This document shows, one piece after another, positions 26,114-37,200 of a stretch of 64,000 nt of DNA. Both the position numbers and the translations under genes were made by a program. A model generated the notes under the pieces. The model ran no database searches, had not been told where the DNA came from, and saw nothing but the letters and a program-made list of their open reading frames with translations. Within the stretch, counting starts at the first letter, position 1, and the number at the start of each line of letters is the position of its first letter. Where the stretch lies: NCBI GenBank assembly GCA_006247105.1, contig CM016925.1, positions 2,294,001 through 2,358,000 on the forward strand. Direction: 5' to 3'. The DNA is from Giardia muris (Eukaryota; Fornicata; Diplomonadida; Hexamitidae).

Positions 26114-28837
26114 TCAAAACAGTTTGACACTGTTGCGTAGCTCATCCATTCGGGTTTCATATTCTATGACACTGGCATCGAATTTAGTGGCAAGGCGCTG
26201 GATCATTGGACGGTTGCTGGCGAAGTTCTGACTGATGCTCTGGGCCGCCGTCGAGAAGCGTTCTGCATTCAAAAGCGCTTGTTCGCGCCTATTGTGTTGG
26301 ATATGTCTGAGAGTAGCCTTTGAACGTTGGTCTGCATACATTGCCTGGATCCTTTGGATGAATTCGTCATCGTCTCCTATTAATAAGCAGAAATTATTAA
26401 TGATGTGGTGTGCATAAATGACACAATCGTTAAGGGCGGTATCAAGGGCTTTAACGACCTCCTTCTTGCTCAATCCGAGGCAACGCAATAGGCTTTCGAC
26501 GCAGGTTCCCGTGGCGGAAATGATCATGTCCAGGTTCTCGGCTTTAAGAAGGGCCTCATGATAATGAAGAATGCAATCCTCGATATTGGAACAGTAATGG
26601 AACTGGATTTCGTGGATGAATGCAAGCATCTTGGTAAGGAGTTGATACCCAATGCCGAACTCTGTTGCTACGGTCTTCCGTGGTGTACCGTCTTGTGTTG
26701 GTATACGTTCGAGTCGACGCAGGTCCTTGAGGGTTGACCAGGCCTTCTGAAGCTCCGTTTCTATGACCTTGACGCGTAACAAACGACGAAAGATCACGTT
26801 GAAGCGGCTCATTATCCCTTCGGAAAGGACAAGGGTGAGCGGGTACTCGACATTATATTTCAATCCTAAAAGATTAAGAACCTTAGTTCCCGCATCAGGC
26901 TCATGTATCTCCGCTTGATAACGGTTCAGCACAAACGCCAGATGGTCGGCAAAGAGCTTATCACAAACGTCCACGTTGATGTTCGAGATATATGGAAGCG
27001 TTGCGATCGATGAGGTTTGAATCGCATGTCCGAACTTATTCCGAATCCTCAGGATATTGACCTGTCCCTTAGGAACTTCGAGATCGCTAATCGTCGACTC
27101 AACAAACGACGAAAGAAGGTCTCCAGACATAACAAGATAAACCGCATATATGACGCGTAAGTGGCCATGGAGGTTCAAATAATTCTGATCCAAGAATAAC
27201 GATAGGATGTCCCTCGTAACACCCTCGGCGGTCTCAATGATATGCTTACAAAGACGAATGTGCGAGATCTCAAGAGACTCATTAGTATCGTCTCCACAAA
27301 CCATCGCACTGATCTTGGCACCCGATTGTGGTGGTGAGATGAGTGGTTTCCGTTCCGTCCCATCCCTTGCACCATACTCCTTCCGTTTCCATTGAAGAAG
27401 AGATACACTTCGCCCAAGCTCGCAAATGGCTGGCGCGATGTTACTAAGAAAGTGCGGCGTCGATGACTCGTTGATGCTAAAAAGGTTCGCCCATTCCTTT
27501 GACTCTGTACGTTGAATGAAGAAGTCGACGGCATCCATCTCAACGATTACCGCCTCGGTGATATACTGATCCAGGATCCTACCAAGTGGCCGGAGTGACT
27601 CCGATAGAAGGTAAATGAAGACCTCATTGGAATCAAGCCCGCTCGACTGAATCACAGCACTCTCAAGTGAACGGATAAGGAGACACCCACGTAGGTTACC
27701 AGTCTCCTTAGTGAAGTCTGCAAGCTGCTGCAGCATGTTTTGAACGCCTCTGGTACGTACCTCAAGTTTCTGAAGCGTTAATGGCCTTGTTTTCGATGCT
27801 CCCATCGAGTCAAAAGATACGTGCTGAGTTGAAAGCTGTGCAAGAAAATAATCATACTCTTTCAGAATATGCCTAATAGCATGTGAGAGTGAGTTCGCGA
27901 TCTGTCCGCTTTCAGGAAGCTGGAATTGACGAAGAGCGTTCATCAACTGAAACCGTGCCGAGACGTTGCTCAATACACGTAAGGTCAGGAGGGAGAGCGT
28001 CTGATTAATCTTGTCAGCGTATTCCCGCTTTATCTCTGCATCGTAGGTACGGTTTTCGTCATTGATCCTGACAAAGGTTCCTGCGACACAACCCTGTAGT
28101 ACTGCGATGCAATCGCTCACAAGCATGTGCTCCATGATCAGGACGTTATCAACAAGCGGTATTTGCTTCAGTTGAGCCGGCTGAAGCATATTCCGGGACG
28201 TCAGATCTGATTGGGCTTGTACGCTGATAAACCAGGTAGGAAAGGAGATCCCTGCCTTTGAGTATGGGGCGGGGACTTTCGCAACGGCCTCAGAGATGGC
28301 CGCCTCTTTAACTTGCTCCTGACTAGACGTGGGAGCCACTATCTTATGTGTTTGAGTTTCTAATTGCATGGGAGGCTCGGTGGGAGGTTTTAATGGCATT
28401 GTGGATTCATGTGTAGGTGGTGCACGTACTTGTAATGGGGAAGGCTGTGTTGGTAATGCTGGAGCGTCTGTTTTGGGGCTAAAGGGGTTTCTCCCCGTGT
28501 ATTTCGTAAGAAGCTCGGATACTTTCTCGGCAGTGTGATCTGTTTTCGATTCTACTCGATGAGTTGGTTGAGCATTTGTAGCGGGTTGACGAGAAGAGCG
28601 TGTAGGAGTAGAAAGGATGGAGGAGACGTCAACATTAGCACGGGGAGCGGGTCGGAGGTCGGTTAAAGGGGTCATCTCTGAGGCCACCTTCTGTGTAGCA
28701 GGAGGGGTCTTCGCTTGTCGTGTAAGGTTGTAGGCTTGGAGAAGAGACTCGATGTCATGCCTCCCCGTCTGGGCGGGGGCTGCGGGGAGGGGGTTATTCA
28801 TCTTATAGCGCTTGATAGTCTCTTCAGCAGCTTGCAT
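26114..28837 (-). CDS. Gamma-tubulin complex component (GCP2/GCP3 family)
   Basis: The protein has 907 residues. The first roughly 190 residues are a Pro/Thr/Gln-rich disordered tail. The GRIP1-type region begins near IPLVDNVLIMEHMLVSDCIAVLQG. The GRIP2-type region includes LDQNYLNLHGHLRVIYAVYLVMSGDLLSSF and YPLTLVLSEGIMSRFNVIFRRLLRVKVIETELQKAW, characteristic of Spc97/Spc98 proteins. Family members form the gamma-tubulin small complex that nucleates microtubules at basal bodies. The GCP2 assignment is slightly preferred over GCP3 by eye. The ATG is preceded by CCAATAAA. Confidence 0.8.
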   Translation of the reverse strand: MQAAEETIKRYKMNNPLPAAPAQTGRHDIESLLQAYNLTRQAKTPPATQKVASEMTPLTDLRPAPRANVDVSSILSTPTRSSRQPATNAQPTHRVESKTDHTAEKVSELLTKYTGRNPFSPKTDAPALPTQPSPLQVRAPPTHESTMPLKPPTEPPMQLETQTHKIVAPTSSQEQVKEAAISEAVAKVPAPYSKAGISFPTWFISVQAQSDLTSRNMLQPAQLKQIPLVDNVLIMEHMLVSDCIAVLQGCVAGTFVRINDENRTYDAEIKREYADKINQTLSLLTLRVLSNVSARFQLMNALRQFQLPESGQIANSLSHAIRHILKEYDYFLAQLSTQHVSFDSMGASKTRPLTLQKLEVRTRGVQNMLQQLADFTKETGNLRGCLLIRSLESAVIQSSGLDSNEVFIYLLSESLRPLGRILDQYITEAVIVEMDAVDFFIQRTESKEWANLFSINESSTPHFLSNIAPAICELGRSVSLLQWKRKEYGARDGTERKPLISPPQSGAKISAMVCGDDTNESLEISHIRLCKHIIETAEGVTRDILSLFLDQNYLNLHGHLRVIYAVYLVMSGDLLSSFVESTISDLEVPKGQVNILRIRNKFGHAIQTSSIATLPYISNINVDVCDKLFADHLAFVLNRYQAEIHEPDAGTKVLNLLGLKYNVEYPLTLVLSEGIMSRFNVIFRRLLRVKVIETELQKAWSTLKDLRRLERIPTQDGTPRKTVATEFGIGYQLLTKMLAFIHEIQFHYCSNIEDCILHYHEALLKAENLDMIISATGTCVESLLRCLGLSKKEVVKALDTALNDCVIYAHHIINNFCLLIGDDDEFIQRIQAMYADQRSKATLRHIQHNRREQALLNAERFSTAAQSISQNFASNRPMIQRLATKFDASVIEYETRMDELRNSVKLF

Positions 28838-28859
28838 TTTATTGGAGAGTTCACTATAC

Positions 28860-30644
28860 TCAGGTTAGAAGGCCTAAGTATGGGGGCATTATCCTAATCA
28901 AGAAGCGTTGCAAGGGAAGAGAGGGCATGGTCCTTGTGAAGTTACTCCGCAGGGTTGAGGGGGTTTCGCAAGGGACATATCCGATACCCAAAACTCTGTT
29001 ATGAACAGACGTGAGAAGATCAATTACGACCTGTAGCCTTAGCCAGAGGTAGCGAGTATAACGTATGAAGGAGGTTCGTGCCTCCTCACTTCCAAGACTT
29101 TGACGGATGCAGTTGATCTTTGTAGGGTTCAATAACTCCTTTAATGGTGAAATCATTGAATCATCCGATTGAACAAGGAGCGAGAGCTTATGGAAGAGGA
29201 AACTAAATCGAAGCTCATGTGGTTCCAAATCATCCACCTTTGTCAGATCTCCAGGGGTCCCTTTAAGAAGGATAGTATTACAATGGTAATGTATGAATTC
29301 TAGTGAGAGCAGTATGATCGTGACGTCATCTGTGCAATGCGTGCTTAACATGCTCAACGCATCAATGATGTTATCGTTCAGCTGCGTTTCATCATCCGAA
29401 TCGATAAGAATGAGGCATGCGCATAAGGCGGCACAAAGAGAACATACCTCTGAGGAATCAAACCCTATCCTTCTTGCGCATTCCTTATTCTCTAGGAACA
29501 CACAGTTCGTCTTCTGTAAAGCTTGTAACCAGCCCACAATCCAATTGGATGACACGTTATCCGTTATATCGGTACAAAGGCCTAGAAGAGACCCGATTGG
29601 TAACACTGACAGCGACATACTATTAGAGATAACACAGTTCATCCCTCGTAATCCTTCCCAAAGGCTTAAGAATGCCCTGCTTGTATCCTTTCCTTGTACT
29701 TCTTTAGTTGGAAGCTGGATCTCATACAGATACGCTCCAAACCGTGCCTCAATAAGACCCTTGATGAAGGACAGTCGAAAAAAGCCACGAATCAATGTCT
29801 CGGTTGAAAAGGGTTCAAAAGCTTCTACAAACCTCTTAATATTTGCCATGGCTTCACGAAAGGATTCCCGTAAAGGAGATGCAGTATCCATATCCTCAAA
29901 AAGTGCAGATATAAGCTTGTTTGTTTGTTCCCCAATAAACCCGTCCTTATGAATGCTTGGTGCCCTCATTGGCTCAGCTGGTCCAGGGATTTTGCGTTCT
30001 TCTTCTAAATTGCTAATAAGAAGACTACCTCTTCCATCTAGAAGTCCATATAAGACATCGGTCATGATAAGAACAAGCGCATAACCCTCATGTAGATTAC
30101 CATATTGAATTAGTATACTAATAGCAGCCTGGATACTATCGATCATATGGTAACTCTCCAAGTCGCCTCTAACGTTCATGAGAGCCTGAAAAGCATACTG
30201 AATGGTGAGTTGAGCATACCAAAGACCATACTCACTTGTAATCAGCGAATACTCCCACATACACGCATAGCAATACGCCAGAATCCCCGACACAAGAGTT
30301 TGTGCCTGAGGGCTATTTGATAACGAACGTTCAACCGAATGAAGGATGGCAAGAGCATTGTTGAAGTCACGAATCCGACACATCGTTAATCCTGCGCTTA
30401 CCAACTCAAGTAACATCTCTTTCCCTGAGGAATCACACACAGGCTCTAGAAAAGTGGTCAATCCGCCCAGATACTCCCATATTTCCCTCTGATGCTCCTG
30501 TGGAACAGTTGAGGCCTTCGACACTATGCGATGGATATCAGCGTTGATTGCAGACGAGTCGGCGAACAAGATCGTCGCGATCGGGCTCATATGCACGGCA
30601 TTAAGCCGGGCAAGTGCCGAACGTGTCGAAACCTCCGGATCCAT
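28860..30644 (-). CDS. Unknown helical protein downstream of tRNA-Ser
   Basis: The protein has 594 residues from the ATG at 30644. It is alpha-helical with TPR-like helical pairs in the first half (for example around residues 80-200) but no confident domain, and no membrane segment is clear. Its ATG is only 6 nt past the tRNA-Ser 3' end on the same strand, repeating the arrangement seen at 22199-22285. It lies 22 nt upstream of the gamma-tubulin complex gene. Confidence 0.65.
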   Translation of the reverse strand: MDPEVSTRSALARLNAVHMSPIATILFADSSAINADIHRIVSKASTVPQEHQREIWEYLGGLTTFLEPVCDSSGKEMLLELVSAGLTMCRIRDFNNALAILHSVERSLSNSPQAQTLVSGILAYCYACMWEYSLITSEYGLWYAQLTIQYAFQALMNVRGDLESYHMIDSIQAAISILIQYGNLHEGYALVLIMTDVLYGLLDGRGSLLISNLEEERKIPGPAEPMRAPSIHKDGFIGEQTNKLISALFEDMDTASPLRESFREAMANIKRFVEAFEPFSTETLIRGFFRLSFIKGLIEARFGAYLYEIQLPTKEVQGKDTSRAFLSLWEGLRGMNCVISNSMSLSVLPIGSLLGLCTDITDNVSSNWIVGWLQALQKTNCVFLENKECARRIGFDSSEVCSLCAALCACLILIDSDDETQLNDNIIDALSMLSTHCTDDVTIILLSLEFIHYHCNTILLKGTPGDLTKVDDLEPHELRFSFLFHKLSLLVQSDDSMISPLKELLNPTKINCIRQSLGSEEARTSFIRYTRYLWLRLQVVIDLLTSVHNRVLGIGYVPCETPSTLRSNFTRTMPSLPLQRFLIRIMPPYLGLLT

Positions 30645-30650
30645 TGAAAG

Positions 30651-30732
30651 CGACAGCTGTGGGATTCGAACCCACGCGTGCAGAGCACAATTGATTTCGA
30701 GTCAATCGCCTTAACCACTCGGCCAAACTGTC
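30651..30732 (-). tRNA. tRNA-Ser (anticodon CGA)
   Basis: This is a class II tRNA: acceptor GACAGTT/AGCTGTC, A-box TTGGCCGAGTGG, anticodon loop CTCGAAA with anticodon CGA, a long variable arm (TGTGCTCTGCACG), T arm GTGGG/CCCAC with TTCGAAT, and discriminator G. It has no encoded CCA and no T-run terminator before the ATG that begins 6 nt downstream. Confidence 0.92.
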
Positions 30733-30796
30733 TGAGCCCCGGCGGCTCGTTCCCGAGGAGCAGGCCACACGCGCGAACGGCATCAAGGAAGGAAAA

Positions 30797-33700
30797 ATGG
30801 ACGCTGTGCATCGTCCGGCCGTCTATCGGGCCGCCGCCAAGGAGCTCTTTTGCCTTTGGGAGGATCTCTCCTTCGATGCACTGTGGGTATATCAGACGAG
30901 TGAGTTTATGGTGGCGAACCCAACTTCGGCCACGGCAGCGTTTCTGCGCGGCGTGACGGGGAGTGACACGAAGGGGGTCCCAGTTCTCTTTGTGCGCGCG
31001 ACGAGGACTGTCGTCTTCGTCCCAATCAGTGAGAAGTCCTTCACAGCATTTTCAAAGCTTGATGGTGAGGAGGATGGAATCACAACTCGCGTGATAAGGA
31101 TGGAGAAGGGAAAGCCTCCACCTGGAGTCATGGCCGTTCTCCAGACCCTTGAAGATGGCAAGGCAATGAGCCTTGGGATGGTTGTCAAAGACATCGATAT
31201 CCTTACGACCATGGGGAACAAGCTGATGGATGAGCTTTTCGGACAGCTCGGAAAGCGGCCTGGGTTCAAGGCACGTGAGGATGCGTCCACTCTTGTCTTT
31301 CGCTTCATACTTGGGGCATCTCATCCCGAATCTCTCAAGATTGCTGGTAATATGGCTCTCAATTACTACCAGCGCCTTGCATCGAACGTTGAGCGGGCAT
31401 TTAACAATGGAAGCTACTTGGAGACGTCCAGAAGCGTCAAGCTTGAGTCCGTTCTCAATAGTACATATGGAGCCAATTCAGCAGAGGTCCCTGGCTTCAA
31501 AGGGAGCGCTGAGAAGTATTATCAGCTGACCGACCAGCAGCTGGCAATCCTTCATAAGGATAACTTAACGGGAGCCTTCTGTTCCATCGTTAGTACGGCT
31601 ACGACAGACTACCTATCGAACTCATCGTCAGATTCGGTCTATAGAGCACTCAATGCATCGCGAAAGGGCTATTCCTGCGTCACAGATCTATCCTCCATCA
31701 TGGCTGATGGCGAGAAGTTTTCCGCCCTTGCCGTTGTTAGCAGTGCTAGCGCTGCCGGAAGTGCGGCGTTGATTGCTCGAACGATAGTCAGTGGACGCCC
31801 CATGATTACACAAGTTGCACGGTCGGCATTGGAGGAGGTGGAGAAGGCGCACCAGCTTGTTGTCGACGTAGTGACCCATGGACTTACGTTCACTGAGCTT
31901 TCTACGGCGATAAAAACGGCTCGTAATGGGTGTCCTGGAACAATCACTTGTTCGCGCACCAAGAAGGAGATCAATATTACATATGATCAGACTCACCTTG
32001 GAGCGGTTTGTGGTATGAGTCTTGGGTCTGGGATTGGGATTAACTCAGATGTGCGAACGCTTTTTGCCAAGACCACACACCTTCCGCTTTGCTTCACGTT
32101 TCCGGACACCGGGGCGTATATCGTGAAGGAAACGACGCCACTCTTTGTCCATACCCTTGCGCACGTGATAATACCCGATCTTAAAATGGCGTTCGATATC
32201 CTTTATGGTGATACCATTGTTCCGGCCTTCCAAGAGACCGGTGCGGTCATTACAAGCCCGATCTACACTTGTAACTCTCCACATGAGTGTCTGAGAAGCG
32301 TGTTTCTCGTTCGGAGTTATGAGAAACGGACTAATCTGTCCTCCAACCTACAACCACAAGCGTCTGGCAACTCTGACACATCCGAATCGTCAAATGAGTC
32401 GACAGACGAGAGGGTAGTCAATGCGAAGCAACAGCGTAAGGAGCGACAACTCAAGATTCAAGAGATGCGAGTGCATCAGGCGAAGCTTGAGACCGAGCTA
32501 CAACAACGGCTTCGTAACCGTTTCGAGCAAGGGTGGCAGTTGATGCGGAAGGAGGGTAACATGCGTGCCGTCCTTATCTCTCATAACAGCGTCGAGGAAT
32601 ATCCTTCTGGTATCTATCCGGAGCTAAATATAGTTTCCAAAGACACAAAGAACAAGAAGCTCTTCATTGCGGTGAATGGGCGCGCGGTCCCAATACATCC
32701 AACGATGGTCCATAGCGTCAAGAGTGCGGGGTCTCGTGGAGATAATACCCTTGTCCATATTCAACTAGTAGCCCCTGGGACGGTCAGCGGAAAGGCGAAA
32801 GAGCACTTCCCACAACTGGAGAAGTATGGCCATAGATGTACCTTCCTCAAGGAGATTGTTCTTGAATGCCCGAAGACCGAGGCCGAGCATATCGTCACCC
32901 AACTAACAGACCATCTTCAAAAGGCACGGACTGAGCACATGCAACAAACCACCGAGGCTGTGCAGGTGGACATCGACATCGACCGCCATATGAGTCCGGA
33001 GCTTCGTGCTGCAATCACCGCTCCTGAGCAGCTTGTTATCAACCTTCCAACAAGTCCGAATTTCTTCTCGATCTCGCAGCAGCAACTAGGTCAACCCCTA
33101 ACTCTGCGTCCTATGCTATTCAAGCGCAAGGAGAGTGAGGGTGGGGAATTGTATGTCCATCAGAACGGGATTCGTTACAGGTTCCCATCTACCGCTGGAC
33201 ACTCCATCTACCTCGATCTTTTATACAAAAACATTAAGAGCTGCTTCTTTGAGAAGCTCTGTGATGCCTCACATATCGCTATCCTCTATTTCATGTTCCG
33301 TACTCCAATGACTATCAAGCAATTGATTACTGGAGGGACACCTAACGATGCTGATGAAGGAGTCCTCTCGAAGATGCATTTGGGGATTTCCTTTGTTTGT
33401 AACTTCGAAACGACCCTTCAGCTCAGAGGAAATGCAGCCCATGACGATATCGATCGGGAACGCGCTCTCTTTCAGCATATGCAGAAGGCAAATCGTGTTT
33501 ATAAGAATTTCCTGGATCGGATGAAGGACGCCATCAATGAGTACGAACTCAACAAGCCAATCTTCAAGGGCCAACTATTCATGGTTTGTAATAGGGATAA
33601 GCGCGACCTCCACTTCTCGGCCTCGTATCAGGGAAATCACGTCTTCTATTGTTACAAGAACCACTATATCGGGTTTCTTGAGCAGAGGACGCAGTTCATG

Positions 33701-34198
33701 ATCTGTATGGACGACATAGACCTTGTAGCCTTCGAGAACGTCGATCTCTATCGTGGTTCCACCTTCCATATCACCTTCGTCTATAAGGATATTCGCCTTG
33801 ATCCTGTCACCATTAACTCGATTCAGAGCCGCTACATTAACGACATCCAGGAATGGGTCGACTCCGTCGGCGTCAAGTACTTCGTCTACGAGAATACCAC
33901 GAAGTGGCGTGATGTGATTCCTCGGCTCTTCAATACGAGCGAGGACTACAAGAACTTCCTTGATAATGGAGGCTGGACAACCTTCTTCAAAGATGACGAG
34001 GAGGAGGAGTCGAGCGATGCATCCGAGAGCGAGGGCTTCAAGGAGAGCGGAGGCTCCTATTCAGATGAGGAGGATTCTTTCTCCGAATACGTTTCTTCTG
34101 AGGAGGATAATCTCACTCAAGATATGGACCTCGAGTCAGACCTTGTCGACTTCGATCGTGAGTCGGAGAGTGATCGTCCCGCTCGTCGTCGCCGTTAA
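30797..34198 (+). CDS. SPT16: FACT complex subunit SPT16
   Basis: The protein has 1133 residues from the ATG at 30797, directly preceded by GGAAAA. Residues about 1-460 form the inactive M24 aminopeptidase-like domain. A charged linker of about 60 residues follows, then the middle domains with KKLFIAVNGRAVPIHP, and PH-like modules near GQLFMVCNRDKRDLHF and YRGSTFHITF. The last roughly 80 residues are Glu/Asp/Ser-rich and end in a basic RPARRRR tail, as expected for the histone-binding C-terminus. With its SSRP1/Pob3 partner it disassembles and reassembles H2A-H2B around polymerases. Length and domain order match yeast and human proteins. Confidence 0.93.
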   Translation: MDAVHRPAVYRAAAKELFCLWEDLSFDALWVYQTSEFMVANPTSATAAFLRGVTGSDTKGVPVLFVRATRTVVFVPISEKSFTAFSKLDGEEDGITTRVIRMEKGKPPPGVMAVLQTLEDGKAMSLGMVVKDIDILTTMGNKLMDELFGQLGKRPGFKAREDASTLVFRFILGASHPESLKIAGNMALNYYQRLASNVERAFNNGSYLETSRSVKLESVLNSTYGANSAEVPGFKGSAEKYYQLTDQQLAILHKDNLTGAFCSIVSTATTDYLSNSSSDSVYRALNASRKGYSCVTDLSSIMADGEKFSALAVVSSASAAGSAALIARTIVSGRPMITQVARSALEEVEKAHQLVVDVVTHGLTFTELSTAIKTARNGCPGTITCSRTKKEINITYDQTHLGAVCGMSLGSGIGINSDVRTLFAKTTHLPLCFTFPDTGAYIVKETTPLFVHTLAHVIIPDLKMAFDILYGDTIVPAFQETGAVITSPIYTCNSPHECLRSVFLVRSYEKRTNLSSNLQPQASGNSDTSESSNESTDERVVNAKQQRKERQLKIQEMRVHQAKLETELQQRLRNRFEQGWQLMRKEGNMRAVLISHNSVEEYPSGIYPELNIVSKDTKNKKLFIAVNGRAVPIHPTMVHSVKSAGSRGDNTLVHIQLVAPGTVSGKAKEHFPQLEKYGHRCTFLKEIVLECPKTEAEHIVTQLTDHLQKARTEHMQQTTEAVQVDIDIDRHMSPELRAAITAPEQLVINLPTSPNFFSISQQQLGQPLTLRPMLFKRKESEGGELYVHQNGIRYRFPSTAGHSIYLDLLYKNIKSCFFEKLCDASHIAILYFMFRTPMTIKQLITGGTPNDADEGVLSKMHLGISFVCNFETTLQLRGNAAHDDIDRERALFQHMQKANRVYKNFLDRMKDAINEYELNKPIFKGQLFMVCNRDKRDLHFSASYQGNHVFYCYKNHYIGFLEQRTQFMICMDDIDLVAFENVDLYRGSTFHITFVYKDIRLDPVTINSIQSRYINDIQEWVDSVGVKYFVYENTTKWRDVIPRLFNTSEDYKNFLDNGGWTTFFKDDEEEESSDASESEGFKESGGSYSDEEDSFSEYVSSEEDNLTQDMDLESDLVDFDRESESDRPARRRR

Positions 34199-34232
34199 AT
34201 CCTTTCGGAATGATGTAAACTCGCCTTCTAAA

Positions 34233-37200
34233 ATGCGCCTCTTCAACGATCTCAACCATGGTTACATAGCTTGGTCCCCCGTCAGCATGCAGTTCGCCTT
34301 GGCCACGACAGGTGACGACATGTCTGATGACTTCAATGCCGACTCATACCTTCACGTCTACTCCGTCACGAATGGGTTCTCTAGCCTCGTTGAGGACTTC
34401 TGCCTAAGCTTCTCCGCGACGTTTACCTGTGTCGCTTGGACGGTTGACGACGTGATCGTGGTTGGCTTCGATAGTGGGCAAGTCATGATGGGAGGTTGGA
34501 ATGAGCTACAGTCTGGGACGTACCTATCTGCTCATGGCTCTCCTGTGACCGTCCTCAGCGCCTCCACGGGTCTAGAAGCAAACGTATTAGCCTCGGGCTC
34601 GGAGAAGGGGGAGGTTAGCTTCTGGGATCCCAACCGTCGTGAACTGCTTTATGCAGCAAAGAATAAGGTTGGTACGACCCCTCACTCTGGAAAAGTCACG
34701 AGCATTAACTGGAACACCAAGGTTCCTAGGATCTGTTGCACAGCCTCTCTCGATGGGACGGTCATCATTTGGGATATGGAGAAGTCAGGAGCTGTCCGCG
34801 ACCTCCGTCATACTGAGGGTGGAGTTGTTGCCGCAATCTTCAGTACCGAGGTGGCGACGATGGTCTTTACGGCGACAGATAATGGAACCGTATATATGTG
34901 GAGTCTACGTCAAAGCTCGAAGCCCTTGTTCCAGGTGAAGTTGGAGCTGGCGCCAAACGAAGCAATTGAAAGCCTGTATATGCAACGAGAGTATGACGCT
35001 CTACTTTGCGTCTTTACTAGCACGGGAGCTTGTCACTTCTTCTCCGTCGGTAGTACTTCATTGACGTTCGTGGCGAAGCAGACGCTTGGCTCGGAGGTGG
35101 CCATTTCGCCGTTTAACCCCAATTTCGTGTTATCAACAGAGCAAGACGAGGATCAGTTCCTCGCGAAAACGGTATGTTCCTTCTATCCATCGCTTCTTAA
35201 CGTCTCAAACATTCCCGAGACTGTATCCTTCATCCCCTCTCCTTCAATCCTACATCCTCGGCCCATCTATGACAATGATTGCCCCGATGAGGTTCCTGAC
35301 ACATATGCCTTCATCCCCTCAGCGTTGGTTGAGATTAACACCAGTAACGTCATCGTGAAAAGGCTTTCTGGAGAGGTATATCAGGTTGGACGTCTCAAAG
35401 ACACAAATGTTGGGATCGATGACATTGTACGTACCCTGGAGCAGCCCACCATTGCTATTCAACCTATGACAAGATCTATTGATATCGGGAAGCATTCGCC
35501 CATTGAAATCTATGAAATGTTGGTGACTGCATCGCCCGATGACGTCAAGACTTGGCTTTTGACCAACCAATTGAAGTCAAAGGTCAATCAATCGTGCAAG
35601 ACAGTGACTGAAGCGCCTACTGCACCGCCTCCCAAACCCTTTGCGGATGACGACTTTGGTGATGAGGATTTCTTCGATACAATTGGAGATCAACCCTCAC
35701 CCATAACGCAGATTGAGATCACACCACCGAAGACTATTGTGGGTAGTGGAAAGGCACCGGAGGCTATGCCTCTAGGGAAAGGTGCTGACTTCTCGCACTA
35801 CTATGAGCTGCTTTATAATAGAGATCCTGAGACCGTCGCCCTAGAGGCAGCCAAGGCGGGGGACGTTGGAATAGCCTTTTATATAGCGCATCGAACGGCA
35901 AACACTAGTCTAGCCGAGGAGGTCGCCAATATCTTCAGAAATAACACTGACTCCGCATTTCTACGGACTGTTGACGCTCTTATTAGTGATCCTCGTGAAT
36001 TGCTTGCCGCTATGCCACTGGAGGAATGGCGCACTTGCTTTTCGATTGCATACAACTATGGTAGCCACGACCTTGTCATAGAAGCAGCAAGGGGCCTTTA
36101 CTTAAAGGCTCAAGCATCACAGGATAGGACGTTGGCAATCTTGTTCGCACTAATTGCCGGAAACCGTGATGATGCGTTTGAGCTTGTGGCCAGTACGGGA
36201 TTGCGTCCCCATGAGATTCTCAAGGCTGCACGTCTTGCCATACAGGCACAGCATCGCTTCACGTCCAAAGGATCTTTACAGATTCTTAATAACTTGATCG
36301 ACATCATCATAATGCAGGGAGCTGATGAGCTTGCCAGCAGGGTGCGCACAGAGTTATGTCTGAACTCTTCGGCCCCCACGAAAGCAGTTGCCAGAACGCT
36401 TCCTGTACAGAACGTACCGCGACCCCAGACATCTACGTCAAGTGCGCCAGGAGAGGCTGCCCGAACGCGGAAGAGCAAGGGTAGGCCGTCAATGGCTCGA
36501 CCTAGTCAAGAACTTGGATTTGCCGTACCTATGCAAGCATCTAATCCACCAGCATCTGTCATTCCAACCATGGCTTCACCTCTTCCGACTCCCACGCCTA
36601 ATATGAGTATTCATCCGCCTATCCAACCTACTTCTGCAATGATTCTCCCCCCTACTCAACCAGTCTTACCATCTTCACCACTTTCTCTACAACCTCCAAC
36701 GATGCAGCCTGTAGTGCCACAATTACAAGTACCCATGACGATATCCGCGGTCCAGCCATCAATACCCATGCATACGAATGTCCTAAGTCCCCAACCACCT
36801 TCTAGTGGGATCACTACAAATAAGTTCTTCTTACCGGAGACTGCATCGGAACCTGTCGAGCCGACCTTTACAACGTCAAAGCCGAGCATAACGACGTGTC
36901 CACCACCAATGGTAACTGGAGAGACGGCGAATGAGGTTATTTGTGTGACGACGACAACCGCACCGCAACGTACGTCACAACGACCTCAACCGTCGCAGAA
37001 GCTCGCGGAGGGCTCGCCACATGAGGTGATTCAGGCCATCAACCTATTCGGTAGTAGTCTTGCACAACGCATGCAGGTCCTTGTCCTCCAGCTTCAAGGT
37101 GTGGATCCGACTAGCTTCGCAAAGTATTATCGAAAGCTTGGAGAGTGCATCATTAGTCTTGCGGAGGCGAACGAGCTACTCAGTGGGGAGACAATCCGTG

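Noticed and set aside
33960..34232. Upstream extension of the SEC31 frame by 91 codons
   Set aside because: It overlaps the SPT16 acidic C-terminus in another frame and encodes Arg/Ser-rich noise; the ATG at 34233 begins exactly at the conserved SEC31 N-terminus.
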